Positions 16,409 through 25,572 are shown, counted from the first letter of the stretch. The stretch: DNA of 64,000 bases from Actinomadura_C sp036008685 (GCA_036008685.1 DASYNF010000055.1:1-64000); one strand, 5' to 3'. Numbers and translations: made by a program. The notes: a model not told the origin generated them from the letters alone.

Positions 16409-17400
16409 TCCTTGACCCCGGTATGAGCCTCACCCTGCGGCCGATGCGCTATCCCGCCTTCTACGAGCGCTACCGGGCCGCGATCCGCAACACCTGGACG
16501 GTCGAAGAGGTCGATCTGGGCTCCGATCTCGCGGACCTGGCCCGGCTCACTCCCGCGGAATCACATCTGATCAACCGCCTGGTCGCGTTCTTCGCCACCG
16601 GCGACTCGATCGTGGCCAACAACCTGGTGCTCAACCTCTACAAGCACCTCAACGCCCCGGAGGCCCGTCTCTACCTGTCACGCCAGCTCTTCGAGGAGGC
16701 CGTTCACGTTCAGTTCTACCTGACCCTGCTCGACACCTATCTGCCCGATCACGAGGAGCGCGTCAAGGCCTTCGCCGCGATCGAGCACATCCCCTCGATC
16801 CGGGCGAAGGCGGAGTTCTGCTTCCGCTGGATCGATTCCGTCGGCTCGCTGGACACGCTCCAGACCCGCGAGGACCGGCGTGCCTTCCTGCTCAACCTGA
16901 TCTGTTTCGCCGCCTGCATCGAGGGGCTGTTCTTCTACGGGGCCTTCGCCTACGTCTACTGGCTGCGCTCGCGGGGGCTCCTGAACGGGCTGGCCTCCGG
17001 CACCAACTGGGTCTTCCGGGACGAGTCGATGCACATGGAGTTCGCCTTCTCGGTGGTCGACACCGTACGGGCGGAGGAACCGGGACTCTTCGACGATGAC
17101 CTCGCCGCCCAGGTCACCCGGATGCTCGAGGATGCGGTGGAGGCCGAGCTGGCCTTCGCCCACGATCTGTGCGGCGACGGACTGCCGGGCATGTCGGCGA
17201 CCGACATGCGGGCCTATCTGGAATACGTCGCCGACCAGAGGCTCACCAGGCTCGGCATATCGGCCCGCTATGGCACGGCCAATCCGTTCGCCTTCATGGA
17301 ACTCCAGGACGTGCAGGAACTGTCCAATTTCTTCGAACGGCGGGTCTCGGCCTACCAGGTCGCCGTGGAGGGTGACGTCGCCTTCGACGAAGCCTTCTGA
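16405..17400 (+). CDS. nrdB: Class Ia ribonucleotide reductase, beta subunit
   Basis: This 331-residue diiron-tyrosyl radical subunit generates the radical passed to NrdA. Iron ligands and the radical Tyr are seen in FEEAVHVQFY, where Glu, His (+3) and Tyr (+7) match the E. coli E115-H118-Y122 spacing. Further Glu/His ligands lie in DESMHMEFAFSV. The C-terminal tail ends in acidic and aromatic residues (VAFDEAF) that would dock on NrdA. Translation is coupled to nrdA through a 4-base overlap. The presence of the radical Tyr argues against class Ic. It is followed by a strong terminator. Confidence 0.95.
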   Translation: MILDPGMSLTLRPMRYPAFYERYRAAIRNTWTVEEVDLGSDLADLARLTPAESHLINRLVAFFATGDSIVANNLVLNLYKHLNAPEARLYLSRQLFEEAVHVQFYLTLLDTYLPDHEERVKAFAAIEHIPSIRAKAEFCFRWIDSVGSLDTLQTREDRRAFLLNLICFAACIEGLFFYGAFAYVYWLRSRGLLNGLASGTNWVFRDESMHMEFAFSVVDTVRAEEPGLFDDDLAAQVTRMLEDAVEAELAFAHDLCGDGLPGMSATDMRAYLEYVADQRLTRLGISARYGTANPFAFMELQDVQELSNFFERRVSAYQVAVEGDVAFDEAF

Positions 17401-17444
17401 CCTGCCGGCAGAGGTAGGTGTGCGCGTCCTGAAGCGGCGAGTCA

Positions 17445-17482
17445 CCGTACGGTCGTCCCCTGGCCAGGGGACGACCGTACGG
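17445..17482. terminator. 38-bp perfect palindrome, bidirectional terminator
   Basis: CCGTACGGTCGTCCCCTGG is followed directly by its exact reverse complement. It lies between the ends of converging nrdB and the APC transporter gene and would form a long stem on either strand. Confidence 0.8.
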
Positions 17483-17511
17483 GCACGAGCGGCACCGGCT
17501 GAGGCCGGCGG

Positions 17512-19371
17512 TCAGCCGACGTGCACGAGCGGGCGCCGTTCGGTGTCCGGTTCGGCCTGCCGCAGGACCTCGCGGGTGAGCGCCGGGATGTCCCCCCCGC
17601 CGAAGACGAGGTAACGGAGCAGCGCGCCGATCGGGTTGCCTTCGGTCCAGTGGAAGTAGACGTTGGGCAGCTTGCCCGTCTCGTCGCGGATGTGGAGAAG
17701 GACCGCGGCGATCGCGTTGGGGATGGAGGGGCTCTCGATCCGGAGGATCCGGAAGCCGTGCAGCTCTTCGCCCACCACCCGGATCTCGGTCTCGAACTCG
17801 GAGGCGTCCGGCACCGTCGCCTCGAGGAAGAGCAACCCCTCGTCCTTGCGGAGGCGGTGCATCTCCCACGCCTCGAGGGACTTGGCGAGATACTCCTTCT
17901 GATCCCGGGCGTCCGGCTCGTTGGCGACGAGATGGATCTCCGCGGCCTCGTTGATGTAGAGCCGGGCCCGGTCGTCCATGGTGATGCCGGTGACCCGAAG
18001 CTCGGTGGAGCGGGTGGCCCTGGAGATCAGCGAGGTGACGACGATGGCCAGGAGGAAGGAGAACGCGATCACCAGGCCGTCGGGGCGCTCGATGATGTTC
18101 GCGACCGTGGCATAGGCGAAGATCAGCATGACGATTCCGGACGGGACCGCGACCTTCCTCCTGCCGTTCTTCCACGCCGACAGCGTCACGGCGACGGACG
18201 CCGACAGGATCAGCGCCAGGACGCCCGTGGCGTAGGCGCCGCCCTGCGACTCCACATCCGCCTTGAACACCAGGGTGATGATGAAGGAGATGGCCGTGAA
18301 GATCAGAACCATCGGGCGCGCGGCCCGTGACCAGTCCGGGGCCATGCCGTACCGGGGAAGGTAACGCGGCACGATGTTCAGCAGGCCGGCCATCGCGGAC
18401 GCGCCGGCGAACCACAGGATCGCGATCGTGCTGATGTCGTAGACGGTGCCGAACCAGTCACCGAGCTGCTGATGGGCCAGGTAGGCCAGGGCACGGCCGT
18501 TGGCCTTGCCGCCCTCCTGGAACTCCCGCTCGGGGATCAGCACGGTGGTGGCGAAGCTGCAGGTGATCAGGAAGACGCTCATGATGACCGCGGCCGTGGT
18601 GAGCAGCTTCTTCGCACCCTTGATCCGGTGTTCCAGATCCCCCTTGACCAGTGGCATCACCGCCACGCCGGTCTCGAATCCGGACAGCCCGAGGGCCAGC
18701 TTCGGCATCACGTACATCGAGACCGCCACCATGGCGAGCGGGCTGGAGTAGTCGGCGCTGAGCGAGCTCTGCCAGTTCGCGACCACGCCGGGGTGGGCGA
18801 TCACATGCTCGACCGCCGTCACCACCACGACCACGTTGAGCGTCAGGTACACCGCCACCAGCGCGACCGCGATGGAGATCGCCTCGCTGAACCCCACCAG
18901 GAAGACCGCGCCCAAGGCCGCGATCAGGAACAGCGTCACCGGGACCCGCTGGCCCGCCATGAACTGAGGGACGAAGGGATTCTGCAGCACATGCGCGGTG
19001 GCGTCCGCCGCCGAGAGGGTGATGGTCACGATGAACGCCGTCGCGACGAACCCGAGGAGGAACAGCACCAGCAGCTTGCCCCGCCATCGGGGCAGCAGGC
19101 TCTCCAGCATCGCCAGGGACCCCAGGCCGTGGGGGCTCTCCTTGGCGACCGCCCGATAGGCCGGCAGCGCGCCGAACAGCGTCAGGGCCACGAGGATGAG
19201 CGTCGCGATCGGGCTGAGCGCCCCGGCGGCGAGCGCGGCGAGGCCGGGCTGGTAGCCCATCGACGAAAAGTAATCGACACCCGTGAGGCACATGACCTGC
19301 CACCAGGCGTGCCGCTTGTGAGGGGTCTCCTCATGGTGGGGACCCAAGGTCTTGAGATCCCGGCGCTGCAT
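17512..19371 (-). CDS. APC-superfamily transporter with C-terminal cytosolic domain (KimA-like architecture)
   Basis: This 619-residue permease has ~12 TM segments (about residues 30-430) followed by a ~180-residue soluble domain. The N-terminal WWQVMCLTGVDYFSSMGYQP and AALAAGALSPIATL regions are typical of APC transporters annotated as amino-acid permeases, and some such proteins are KUP/KimA-type K+ importers. The soluble C-terminus has an alpha/beta pattern (MDDRARLYINEAAEIHLV, FRILRIESPSIPNAIAAVLL). No clear Shine-Dalgarno precedes the ATG, but the leader is predicted to fold (19405-19435). Whether it carries amino acids or K+ is open; I lean to an APC cation or amino-acid carrier. Confidence 0.8.
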   Translation of the reverse strand: MQRRDLKTLGPHHEETPHKRHAWWQVMCLTGVDYFSSMGYQPGLAALAAGALSPIATLILVALTLFGALPAYRAVAKESPHGLGSLAMLESLLPRWRGKLLVLFLLGFVATAFIVTITLSAADATAHVLQNPFVPQFMAGQRVPVTLFLIAALGAVFLVGFSEAISIAVALVAVYLTLNVVVVVTAVEHVIAHPGVVANWQSSLSADYSSPLAMVAVSMYVMPKLALGLSGFETGVAVMPLVKGDLEHRIKGAKKLLTTAAVIMSVFLITCSFATTVLIPEREFQEGGKANGRALAYLAHQQLGDWFGTVYDISTIAILWFAGASAMAGLLNIVPRYLPRYGMAPDWSRAARPMVLIFTAISFIITLVFKADVESQGGAYATGVLALILSASVAVTLSAWKNGRRKVAVPSGIVMLIFAYATVANIIERPDGLVIAFSFLLAIVVTSLISRATRSTELRVTGITMDDRARLYINEAAEIHLVANEPDARDQKEYLAKSLEAWEMHRLRKDEGLLFLEATVPDASEFETEIRVVGEELHGFRILRIESPSIPNAIAAVLLHIRDETGKLPNVYFHWTEGNPIGALLRYLVFGGGDIPALTREVLRQAEPDTERRPLVHVG

Positions 19372-19732
19372 GCCCGCGAGCAGCCACCGGCCGACCGTGG
19401 TCCTCGTCCCCGATGGGGCTGACGTGGTCAGGCCCGATCACCCCTTCGTTCCCAGGCCGCCGGACATCCCAGGCGGCACCTCAGTGGAAAAGCATGCAGA
19501 TCAACCCGTCAAATTACTCCAGCTCCGGGCATGCTCGTGCCCCGCATGCCGAACAGGACTCGGACAGCGGGACCAGATGCCCGCGACGTCGAGCCCGCCG
19601 CGGGCCGAGGGCGAGCCGACGGCTGAGGACACGCTGGTCAGCGCCGCGGCGCAGGCCGTTGATCTCGTGCGGCCCGGCCGGCCCCCACCCCCGGCCCGTT
19701 TCGCCGTCCGAGCCCCCGGGAAGCGGGATTGC
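19372..19732. other. Divergent intergenic region, structured leader on minus strand
   Basis: No gene is supported here. Near 19408-19435, CCCC-GAT-GGGG and GGGCTGAC/GTCAGGCCC form two strong hairpins that share bases 19416-19418 and so exclude each other, in the leader of the APC gene. The remainder gives no recognisable product. Confidence 0.4.
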
Positions 19733-20857
19733 ATGGAAGCGATCCGCCTGGGTCTGCTCGTGGACAGCGACGCCTACGGCGGCGCGGAGGTCTACGTACG
19801 GCAACTGCTGTGCCGCCTCCCGGCGGAGTTCGAGACGCATCTCGTGGTGGCCGAACCGGTGGCGCCATGGTTCGACGATCTCGCCGGGCAATGGACGACA
19901 TGTACGAGGATCCCGCTCCTGCGCGGCCGGGAGAGCGCGCCGGAGCTCCTGCGACCGCTGGCCCGGGTGGGCGCCGACGTCTGGCACGTCAACCTGGTCG
20001 ACCCCGCGAGCAACCGCGCCGCCCTGGCCGCGGCCTGCGTGGCCGCGCCGACCGTGGCCACGCTCCACATGCCCGGGAGGGTGACGGACGGACTGGGTTG
20101 CCCGGATGGACCGTACGCCCGGGTCGGCGCGGTGATGGCGGTGTCCGCGCAGATCGCCGAGCTGTTGCGCAGACGGCTCGGGATGCCCCTGGAACGGGTG
20201 GTGCGGGTGCGCAACGGCGTTGACCTGCCGCCTCGCGCCGGCCGGCCCGCCTTGTCCGCGGGGGTGCGGCCGCGGGTCGGCGCGGTGGGGCGCCTTACCG
20301 GCCAGAAGGGATTCGACGTTCTGATCGCCGCGGTGGCCCTGTTGGTCCGCCGGGGCCATGCGGTCGAGGCGGTCGTCGCGGGAGAGGGGCGTGACCGGAT
20401 CACGCTGGAGGCCGCCGCCGCCGGGCTGCCGGTCCGTTTCACCGGCTTTGTCGCGGATGTACCCGCCTTCCTGGAGGGGCTTGACGTGTTCTGCCTCCCG
20501 TCCCGCGAGGAGGGGCTGCCACTGGCCCTCCTCGAGGCCATGGCACACGCTCTGCCGTGCGTGGCCACACGGGTGGGGGACATCCCCGAGGTGGTGGGGG
20601 ACGCGGTGGTCACCGTCCCCCCGGAGGACCCGGTCGCGCTGGCCGACGCACTCGAACCCCTCATCACCGATCCGGGCCGGCGCCGGCGGCTGGGGGAGCG
20701 GGCCCGGGTGACGGCGTTGCGGCGCTTCGACGCCGTGGACATGGTCGAGACCGTCGCCGGGCTGCTTCGCGTCATCACAACGGCGTCGGCCGCGGAGGAT
20801 GGTCAGCTCAGCAGCTCCCGGACCTCGCTGAGGACCACCTCGATGGACAGTTCGTAA
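19733..20857 (+). CDS. GT4-family glycosyltransferase
   Basis: This 374-residue GT-B fold enzyme starts with a Rossmann segment (IRLGLLVDSDAYGGAEVYVRQ) and contains the GT4 donor-binding region: GRLTGQKGFDVLIAAVALL, ARG/GEGRDR, and the E-x7-E segment SREEGLPLALLEAMAHALP. It has no signal or TM segment, so it acts at the cytosolic face. The ATG at 19733 has AAGCGGG upstream. Its last 55 bases overlap the end of the oppositely oriented GT9 gene. With the GT9 and GT2 neighbours it probably builds a surface glycan or glycolipid; acceptor and sugar are unknown. Confidence 0.85.
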   Translation: MEAIRLGLLVDSDAYGGAEVYVRQLLCRLPAEFETHLVVAEPVAPWFDDLAGQWTTCTRIPLLRGRESAPELLRPLARVGADVWHVNLVDPASNRAALAAACVAAPTVATLHMPGRVTDGLGCPDGPYARVGAVMAVSAQIAELLRRRLGMPLERVVRVRNGVDLPPRAGRPALSAGVRPRVGAVGRLTGQKGFDVLIAAVALLVRRGHAVEAVVAGEGRDRITLEAAAAGLPVRFTGFVADVPAFLEGLDVFCLPSREEGLPLALLEAMAHALPCVATRVGDIPEVVGDAVVTVPPEDPVALADALEPLITDPGRRRRLGERARVTALRRFDAVDMVETVAGLLRVITTASAAEDGQLSSSRTSLRTTSMDSS

Positions 20858-21861
20858 GCGCACCGCAAGTCGATGGGACAGGACAGATGCGGACAAGGAC
20901 TGCAGGCCACACCGGCCCGGACCGCCCGGTGGCGATCGTTGCCGTACGCCCACCGGACGGGGTCACCGGCCATGAACAACGTGACGCTGGGCGTCCCGGT
21001 CGCGACCGCGAGATGGGCGGTGCCGGTGTCGTTGCCCACGAGGAGCGCGGCATTGCGCAGGAGCGCCGCGAAGGTGCCGAGGGTCGTCGCGCCGGTGAGA
21101 TCGACCGCGTCACATCCGGCGTGCCGCAGGACGGCGCGGCCGAGAGGCCGCTCTGTGGCCAGTCCGCTGACCACCACCCGGAGACCCCGCGAGGACAGTT
21201 CGTCGGCGACGGCGGCGAACCGGATGGCGGGCCACCGCCGTGTGGGCGCCGACGCGCCGGGGTGCAGGACGGCGTACCGGCCAGGCTCCAGGTCGTGCCG
21301 CCGGGCCAGCGCCCCGAAGGCCGCCGTGTCCCTGGGCAGCTCCCGGAACTCGAGGGCCTCGTCGCCGGCGGGGACGCCCAGATGCCGTACGAGAGCCAGA
21401 TGGCGATGGATCTCGTGCACATGCCGCGGATAGGGGAGATAGAGCTCGCCACGGCCGGCGAAGCCCGCCGCCGCGAATCCGCCGACGCGGGCGCCCGCGG
21501 AGCGGCCGATCCGTTCGCACGCCTCGTTGGCGGCGGCCCTGTCCCCGTAAGCCTGGAGGACCAGGTCGAAGCGGCGTTCGGCCGCGGCGTGCAGGAAGCC
21601 GGGCAGTCGGCTCCCGTCCGGCGGTCTGTCCGGAATGCCTGGGTAGCCGCTGAAGGGGAGCAGCTCGTCGATGTAGGACCCGAAACGGGCCAGCAGCGGT
21701 GCGGCCTCCGCCCAGGTGATCACAGTCGTACGGACGTCCGGCCGGGCCCGGCGGAGGGCCCGGAGCGCGGGCACCGAGCAGAGCAGGTCACCGAGTCCGA
21801 CGCGCGCGCGCAGGAAGGCGACGCGGCGGACCTCGGGATCGGCGAGCGGCGGAACCGGCAT
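20803..21861 (-). CDS. GT9-family (heptosyltransferase-like) glycosyltransferase
   Basis: This 352-residue GT9 protein has the N-terminal FLRARVGLGDLLCSVPALRAL and the C-terminal donor site LLVGNDTGTAHLAVATGTPSV and FMAGDPVRWAYG of ADP-heptose:LPS heptosyltransferases. Actinomycetes lack LPS, so it probably transfers a heptose or other sugar to a different envelope or secondary-metabolite acceptor. CSPCPHLSCPIDLRCA near the C-terminus is a Cys cluster seen in many GT9 proteins. The ATG at 21861 has GGAGG upstream. The gene overlaps the GT4 gene by 55 bp at its 3' end and abuts the bimodular glycosyltransferase head to head at its 5' end. Confidence 0.85.
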   Translation of the reverse strand: MPVPPLADPEVRRVAFLRARVGLGDLLCSVPALRALRRARPDVRTTVITWAEAAPLLARFGSYIDELLPFSGYPGIPDRPPDGSRLPGFLHAAAERRFDLVLQAYGDRAAANEACERIGRSAGARVGGFAAAGFAGRGELYLPYPRHVHEIHRHLALVRHLGVPAGDEALEFRELPRDTAAFGALARRHDLEPGRYAVLHPGASAPTRRWPAIRFAAVADELSSRGLRVVVSGLATERPLGRAVLRHAGCDAVDLTGATTLGTFAALLRNAALLVGNDTGTAHLAVATGTPSVTLFMAGDPVRWAYGNDRHRAVRAGVACSPCPHLSCPIDLRCAYELSIEVVLSEVRELLS

Positions 21862-21864
21862 GAC

Positions 21865-23784
21865 GTGAACCTCCAGAGCCCTCCGGAGGGCGATCCCCGG
21901 ACGGCCCGCTGGAACCCGTACCCGGCCGCTCACCCCCGATGCGCCGTGTCGGTGATCATGCCGACCTACCGGCAGGCGGCCTTCCTGCCCCGAGCGCTCG
22001 GCGGGCTGCTCGCCCAGACCGTCCGAGACTGGGAATTACTGATCATCGACGACGGGTCACCGGACGAGTCCGCCGGGATCGCGGCGCGCTTCCTCGGCGA
22101 TCCGCGGGTCCGTTACCACCGGCTGCCGTCCAACCGGGGACTCGGCGCCGCGCTCAACGCGGGGCTGGCACTGGCCACCGCGCCGCTGGTCGCCTACCTG
22201 CCCTCCGACGACCTCTACGAGCCCGGTCACCTGGACGCCCTGCTCGGTGTGCTGGCCGACCCGGCGGCCGTCCTGGCCTACTCCGGGGTCCACCACCACG
22301 ACGGGCGCACTTCCCTCGAGGCCCCGGACGGGCACCCGCTGCAGCTGGTCCAGGTGGCCCACCGCCGGGTCGGCGAACGGTGGGCCGAGCGGGACGAGCT
22401 CGAAAGCGACGACCTCGACCGGCTTTACTGGAGCCACCTGCGGGCCCTCGCCCCCGCGCGCGGCACCGGCCGGGTGACCTGCACCTGGACGGATCATCCC
22501 GGGCAGCGGCACAAGGCGATCCGGGAGAGCCACGACGGCGGGCTCAACGTCTTCCGCTCCCGCTACCGGATCGCCGGGCCGCTCCGCTTCCACTCCAGCG
22601 ACAGCGGTGAGATCGACGAGGTGGCGTTGTACGACCGGTTCCGGCGCCGCCGGCTGCCGCCGGCCCGGGACGGCTTGCGGATCCTGCTCGTCGGTGAGCT
22701 CGCCTACAACCCCGAGCGGGTCCTGGCCCTGGCCGAACGGGGACACCGCCTCTACGGCCTGTGGACCGAGGACGCACTGGGCTGCAACACCGTCGGCCCC
22801 CTTCCGTTCGGGCACGTTCGTGACCTTCCTCGGACCGGCTGGCGGCAGGCGGTCCGGCGGCTGCGGCCGGACATCGCCTACGCCCAGCTCAACTGGCGCG
22901 CCGTGCCCTTCTGCCACCGAGTGCTGCGGGCTTTGCCGGAGGTGCCGTTCGTCTGGCACTTCAAGGAGGCTCCGCAGCACAGCATCCGCCGTGGCGAGTG
23001 GCCCCTGCTGGCGGAACTCGCCACCCGGTCCAGCGCGCAGCTCTACTGCTCGGCCGAGGAGCGGGAGTGGTTCCTCACGGCGCTGCCGGGCCTCGTCGAT
23101 CCGGACCGCGCGTATGTGCTCGACGGCGACCTCCCCAAGGCGGACTGGTTCGCCGGGTGCCGGAGCAGGCGGCTGTCGGAGCGCGACGGCGAGATCCACA
23201 CGGTCGTCCTCGGCCGGCCTCTCGGGCTCGACGCCGAGTTCGTCACCGAGCTCGCCCGGCAGGGCGTCCACACCCACCTGTACGGGCAGGTCGTGGCGCC
23301 CGGGGTCAAGGGGGCCTGGACCTCGTGGCTGGCGGACGCGAGGCGTGCGGCCCCCGAGCACGTGCACATCCATCCGTACGTGGACCAGAGGGGCTGGGTC
23401 GGCGAGTTCTCCCGCTACGACGCCGGCTGGCTGCACCGGCTGTCCAGTACCAACGGAGGGGACCTGCGTGTGGCCACGTGGGACGACCTCAACCTGCCGG
23501 CCCGGATCCCGCCCCTCATGGCCGCCGGGATCCCGCTGCTGCAGTGCCGCAGCCCCGGCAGCCGGGTGGCGGTGGACCGGCTCATCCAGGAGACCGGGAT
23601 CGGGGTGCTGTACGACGACATGGACGACCTCGCCGACCGGCTCCGCACTCCGGGGGTTCTGGCGGGTGCCCGGACGGCGGTGACCGCCCACCGGGAGTCC
23701 TTCACCTTCGACGTGCACGCAGACGACCTCATCGCCCTGTTCCGGCGGCTCACCGCGGACGCGCCGCGCCGCCTACCCCCATGA
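21865..23784 (+). CDS. Bimodular glycosyltransferase: GT2 domain plus GT-B-like domain
   Basis: This protein of about 639 residues has a GT2/GT-A domain at about 28-250 (VSVIMPTYRQAAFLPRALGG, LLIIDDGSPDESA, the DXD-like PSDDLYEPGHLD). A linker follows, then a second GT-B-like half from about 270 (LRILLVGELAYNPERVLALA, FVWHFKEAP, ARIPPLMAAGIPLLQ, TGIGVLYDDMDDLADRLR). The start is uncertain: GTG 21865 gives the longest sensible protein but leaves only 3 bp to the divergent GT9 start, while GTG 21946 begins just at the GT2 core. The two modules could add two sugars in sequence. The acceptor is unknown. Confidence 0.75.
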   Translation: MNLQSPPEGDPRTARWNPYPAAHPRCAVSVIMPTYRQAAFLPRALGGLLAQTVRDWELLIIDDGSPDESAGIAARFLGDPRVRYHRLPSNRGLGAALNAGLALATAPLVAYLPSDDLYEPGHLDALLGVLADPAAVLAYSGVHHHDGRTSLEAPDGHPLQLVQVAHRRVGERWAERDELESDDLDRLYWSHLRALAPARGTGRVTCTWTDHPGQRHKAIRESHDGGLNVFRSRYRIAGPLRFHSSDSGEIDEVALYDRFRRRRLPPARDGLRILLVGELAYNPERVLALAERGHRLYGLWTEDALGCNTVGPLPFGHVRDLPRTGWRQAVRRLRPDIAYAQLNWRAVPFCHRVLRALPEVPFVWHFKEAPQHSIRRGEWPLLAELATRSSAQLYCSAEEREWFLTALPGLVDPDRAYVLDGDLPKADWFAGCRSRRLSERDGEIHTVVLGRPLGLDAEFVTELARQGVHTHLYGQVVAPGVKGAWTSWLADARRAAPEHVHIHPYVDQRGWVGEFSRYDAGWLHRLSSTNGGDLRVATWDDLNLPARIPPLMAAGIPLLQCRSPGSRVAVDRLIQETGIGVLYDDMDDLADRLRTPGVLAGARTAVTAHRESFTFDVHADDLIALFRRLTADAPRRLPP

Positions 23785-24079
23785 CGACGCACGCCCGCCT
23801 TCCCAAGGCCCACCGGCGTACGTCGCCGTGCCGGCCGGTAGGCGGCGGTCAGGGGCTGACGGCCAGGACGAGGAAGCCCGCCGGCAGGACTTTTCTCGCG
23901 TTGCCACCCCGCGTAGGGCGATGACGACCCGTCGCCGGGCTTCGTCGGCGTGGCGTTCCGGCTCCGTGCCGATAGGGGCGGGTTCGTCGCTGCTGCTCCT
24001 GGTTCCGCGCCCGATCGCCCCGCGTGCTCCTCCCACCACGGTCTGTGCTAGACATAGGTCTCAAATCTAGGGAGCGCGT
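23785..24079. other. Intergenic, no confident gene
   Basis: A minus-strand frame ends KVLPAGFLVLAVSP (near 23849-23900). It could be the tail of a lost gene, but there is no start or recognisable domain. A possible promoter (TAGACATAGG near 24049) precedes the next gene. Confidence 0.3.
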
Positions 24080-25255
24080 GTGGATGAGCTCAGCCTCGGA
24101 GTCATGTCACGATCGCGCAAGGAGAACGAGTGGCGGCTGCCGATTCATCCGCTGCACCTCGAGCGGATTGAAGCCGATCTGCGGAAGCGCATCTACCTCG
24201 AACGCGGCTACGGTGAGCGATTCGGTGTGCCGGATGAACGGCTGGCGCCGTATGTAGCCGGGTTGCTCCCACGTCGACAACTCCTGGCCGAATGTGACGT
24301 CATCCTGCATCCGAAGCCGCTCGCGGCGGACCTCGCGGAATTGCGTCCAGGGCAGGTCCTGTGGGGATGGCCGCACTGCGTTCAGGACGAGGACATCACG
24401 CAGCTGAGCATCGACCGGCGGCTGACGCTCATCGCCTTTGAGGCCATGAACCACTGGACCTCCGAGGGCGGGTTCAGCCTGCATGTCTTTCACAAGAACA
24501 ACGAGCTGGCCGGATACTCCTCGGTATTGCATGCGCTGGAGCTGACCGGGAAGACCGGTGACTACGGTCGCCGGCTACGGGCGGCCGTCATCAGTTTCGG
24601 AGCGACCGCCCGCGGCGCGGTGACGGCCCTCAAGGCGCACGGGGTGAACGACGTCGATGTCCTCACCCACCGGGGCATCAGCGCGGTCGCCTCGCCTATC
24701 CATTCGGTGGACATGGTGCGTTTTGAAAACGACACCGACGACCCGAGCCTCAGCCAGGTGCTCTGTGACGGCGGCCGGGTCCCACTGGCCACGTTCCTGT
24801 CCGGGTACGACCTCGTGGTCAACTGCGTGTTGCAGGACCCCGACGCACCGCTGATGTTCCTCACCGACAAGGACTTGGACGCCTTCGCGCCCGGCAGCCT
24901 CATCATCGACGTATCGTGCGATGAGGGGATGGGCTTCAGCTGGGCGAGGCCCACCTCGTTCACACAGCCGATGTTCCAGGTGGGCGGCAACGTTCACTAT
25001 TACGGCGTCGACCACAGCCCGTCCTATCTGTGGGACTCGGCCACCTGGGAGATCAGCGAGGCCCTGCTGCCGTACGTCCGGCGGGTCCTCTCCGGTCCCG
25101 CGGCCTGGGACGCCGATCAGACCATCCGGCGAGCCATCGAGATCCGCGACGGCGTCATCCAGAACCCGGGCATCCTGTCGTTCCAGCACCGTTCGCCGGA
25201 CTATCCCCACCCGCGCCGGAGCGACGGGGCAGGAGGATCGACGGGATCTGCCTGA
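24080..25255 (+). CDS. AlaDH/PNT-family dehydrogenase, N5-(carboxyethyl)ornithine synthase-like
   Basis: This 391-residue protein resembles the carboxyethylornithine synthase branch of the alanine dehydrogenase/transhydrogenase fold. Its features are an N-terminal KENEWRLPIHPLHLERI, RGYGERFGVPDE, CDVILHPKP, VLWGWPHCVQDEDITQL, a catalytic-domain FHKNNELAGYSSVLHALEL, and a Rossmann segment VISFGATARGAVTALKAHG. Such enzymes join pyruvate to the side-chain amine of ornithine or lysine using NADPH, or act as alanine/lysine-type dehydrogenases. GTG 24080 has GGGAG upstream; ATG 24104 is an alternative start. It stands alone, flanked by degenerate DNA, so no pathway can be inferred. Confidence 0.7.
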   Translation: MDELSLGVMSRSRKENEWRLPIHPLHLERIEADLRKRIYLERGYGERFGVPDERLAPYVAGLLPRRQLLAECDVILHPKPLAADLAELRPGQVLWGWPHCVQDEDITQLSIDRRLTLIAFEAMNHWTSEGGFSLHVFHKNNELAGYSSVLHALELTGKTGDYGRRLRAAVISFGATARGAVTALKAHGVNDVDVLTHRGISAVASPIHSVDMVRFENDTDDPSLSQVLCDGGRVPLATFLSGYDLVVNCVLQDPDAPLMFLTDKDLDAFAPGSLIIDVSCDEGMGFSWARPTSFTQPMFQVGGNVHYYGVDHSPSYLWDSATWEISEALLPYVRRVLSGPAAWDADQTIRRAIEIRDGVIQNPGILSFQHRSPDYPHPRRSDGAGGSTGSA

Positions 25256-25365
25256 CCCCAAATCGACGGCCTGGACGTGGTCGGAGTGCCGGATCAGTTC
25301 CACCAGCTGGCAGAGGGGGCCTGGACGTCGGTATCGGGCGGGCGTCAATGGCTCCGCCGGAGGTG

Positions 25366-25500
25366 GCCTCGGCCAAGAAGACCCGGCCGGCCGGTGTCAG
25401 TGCCACATGGTGGGTGCTGCGGCTCAGCCAGCGAACACCCGGCTCCCACTCCACCCGCTGTAGCCGCTGACCCAACGCGGACCGGGCGATGTGCGCACGC
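25366..25500 (-). pseudogene. LysR-family regulator remnant (HTH only)
   Basis: The minus strand encodes a recognisable LysR winged-helix piece: ARSALGQRLQRVEWEPGVRW, then LTPAGRVFLAEA. There is no usable start, and the effector domain is missing; the frame runs into unrelated Pro-rich sequence. It appears to be the debris of a deleted regulator. Confidence 0.6.
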
Positions 25501-25572
25501 GCCGCCGCCCTGACCGCTATGGCCGGTCGTCACCCTTCAGCCGGCCTGTCGGCCTGCCCTTTCCCGATCGCC

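Noticed and set aside
20557..21864. Upstream extension of the bimodular glycosyltransferase to ~1075 residues
   Set aside because: The added sequence is antisense to the GT9 gene and low in complexity.
24575..25348. Minus-strand frame across the carboxyethylornithine-synthase-like gene
   Set aside because: Antisense shadow. Only a short part near 25300 lies outside the gene, and it has no family match.
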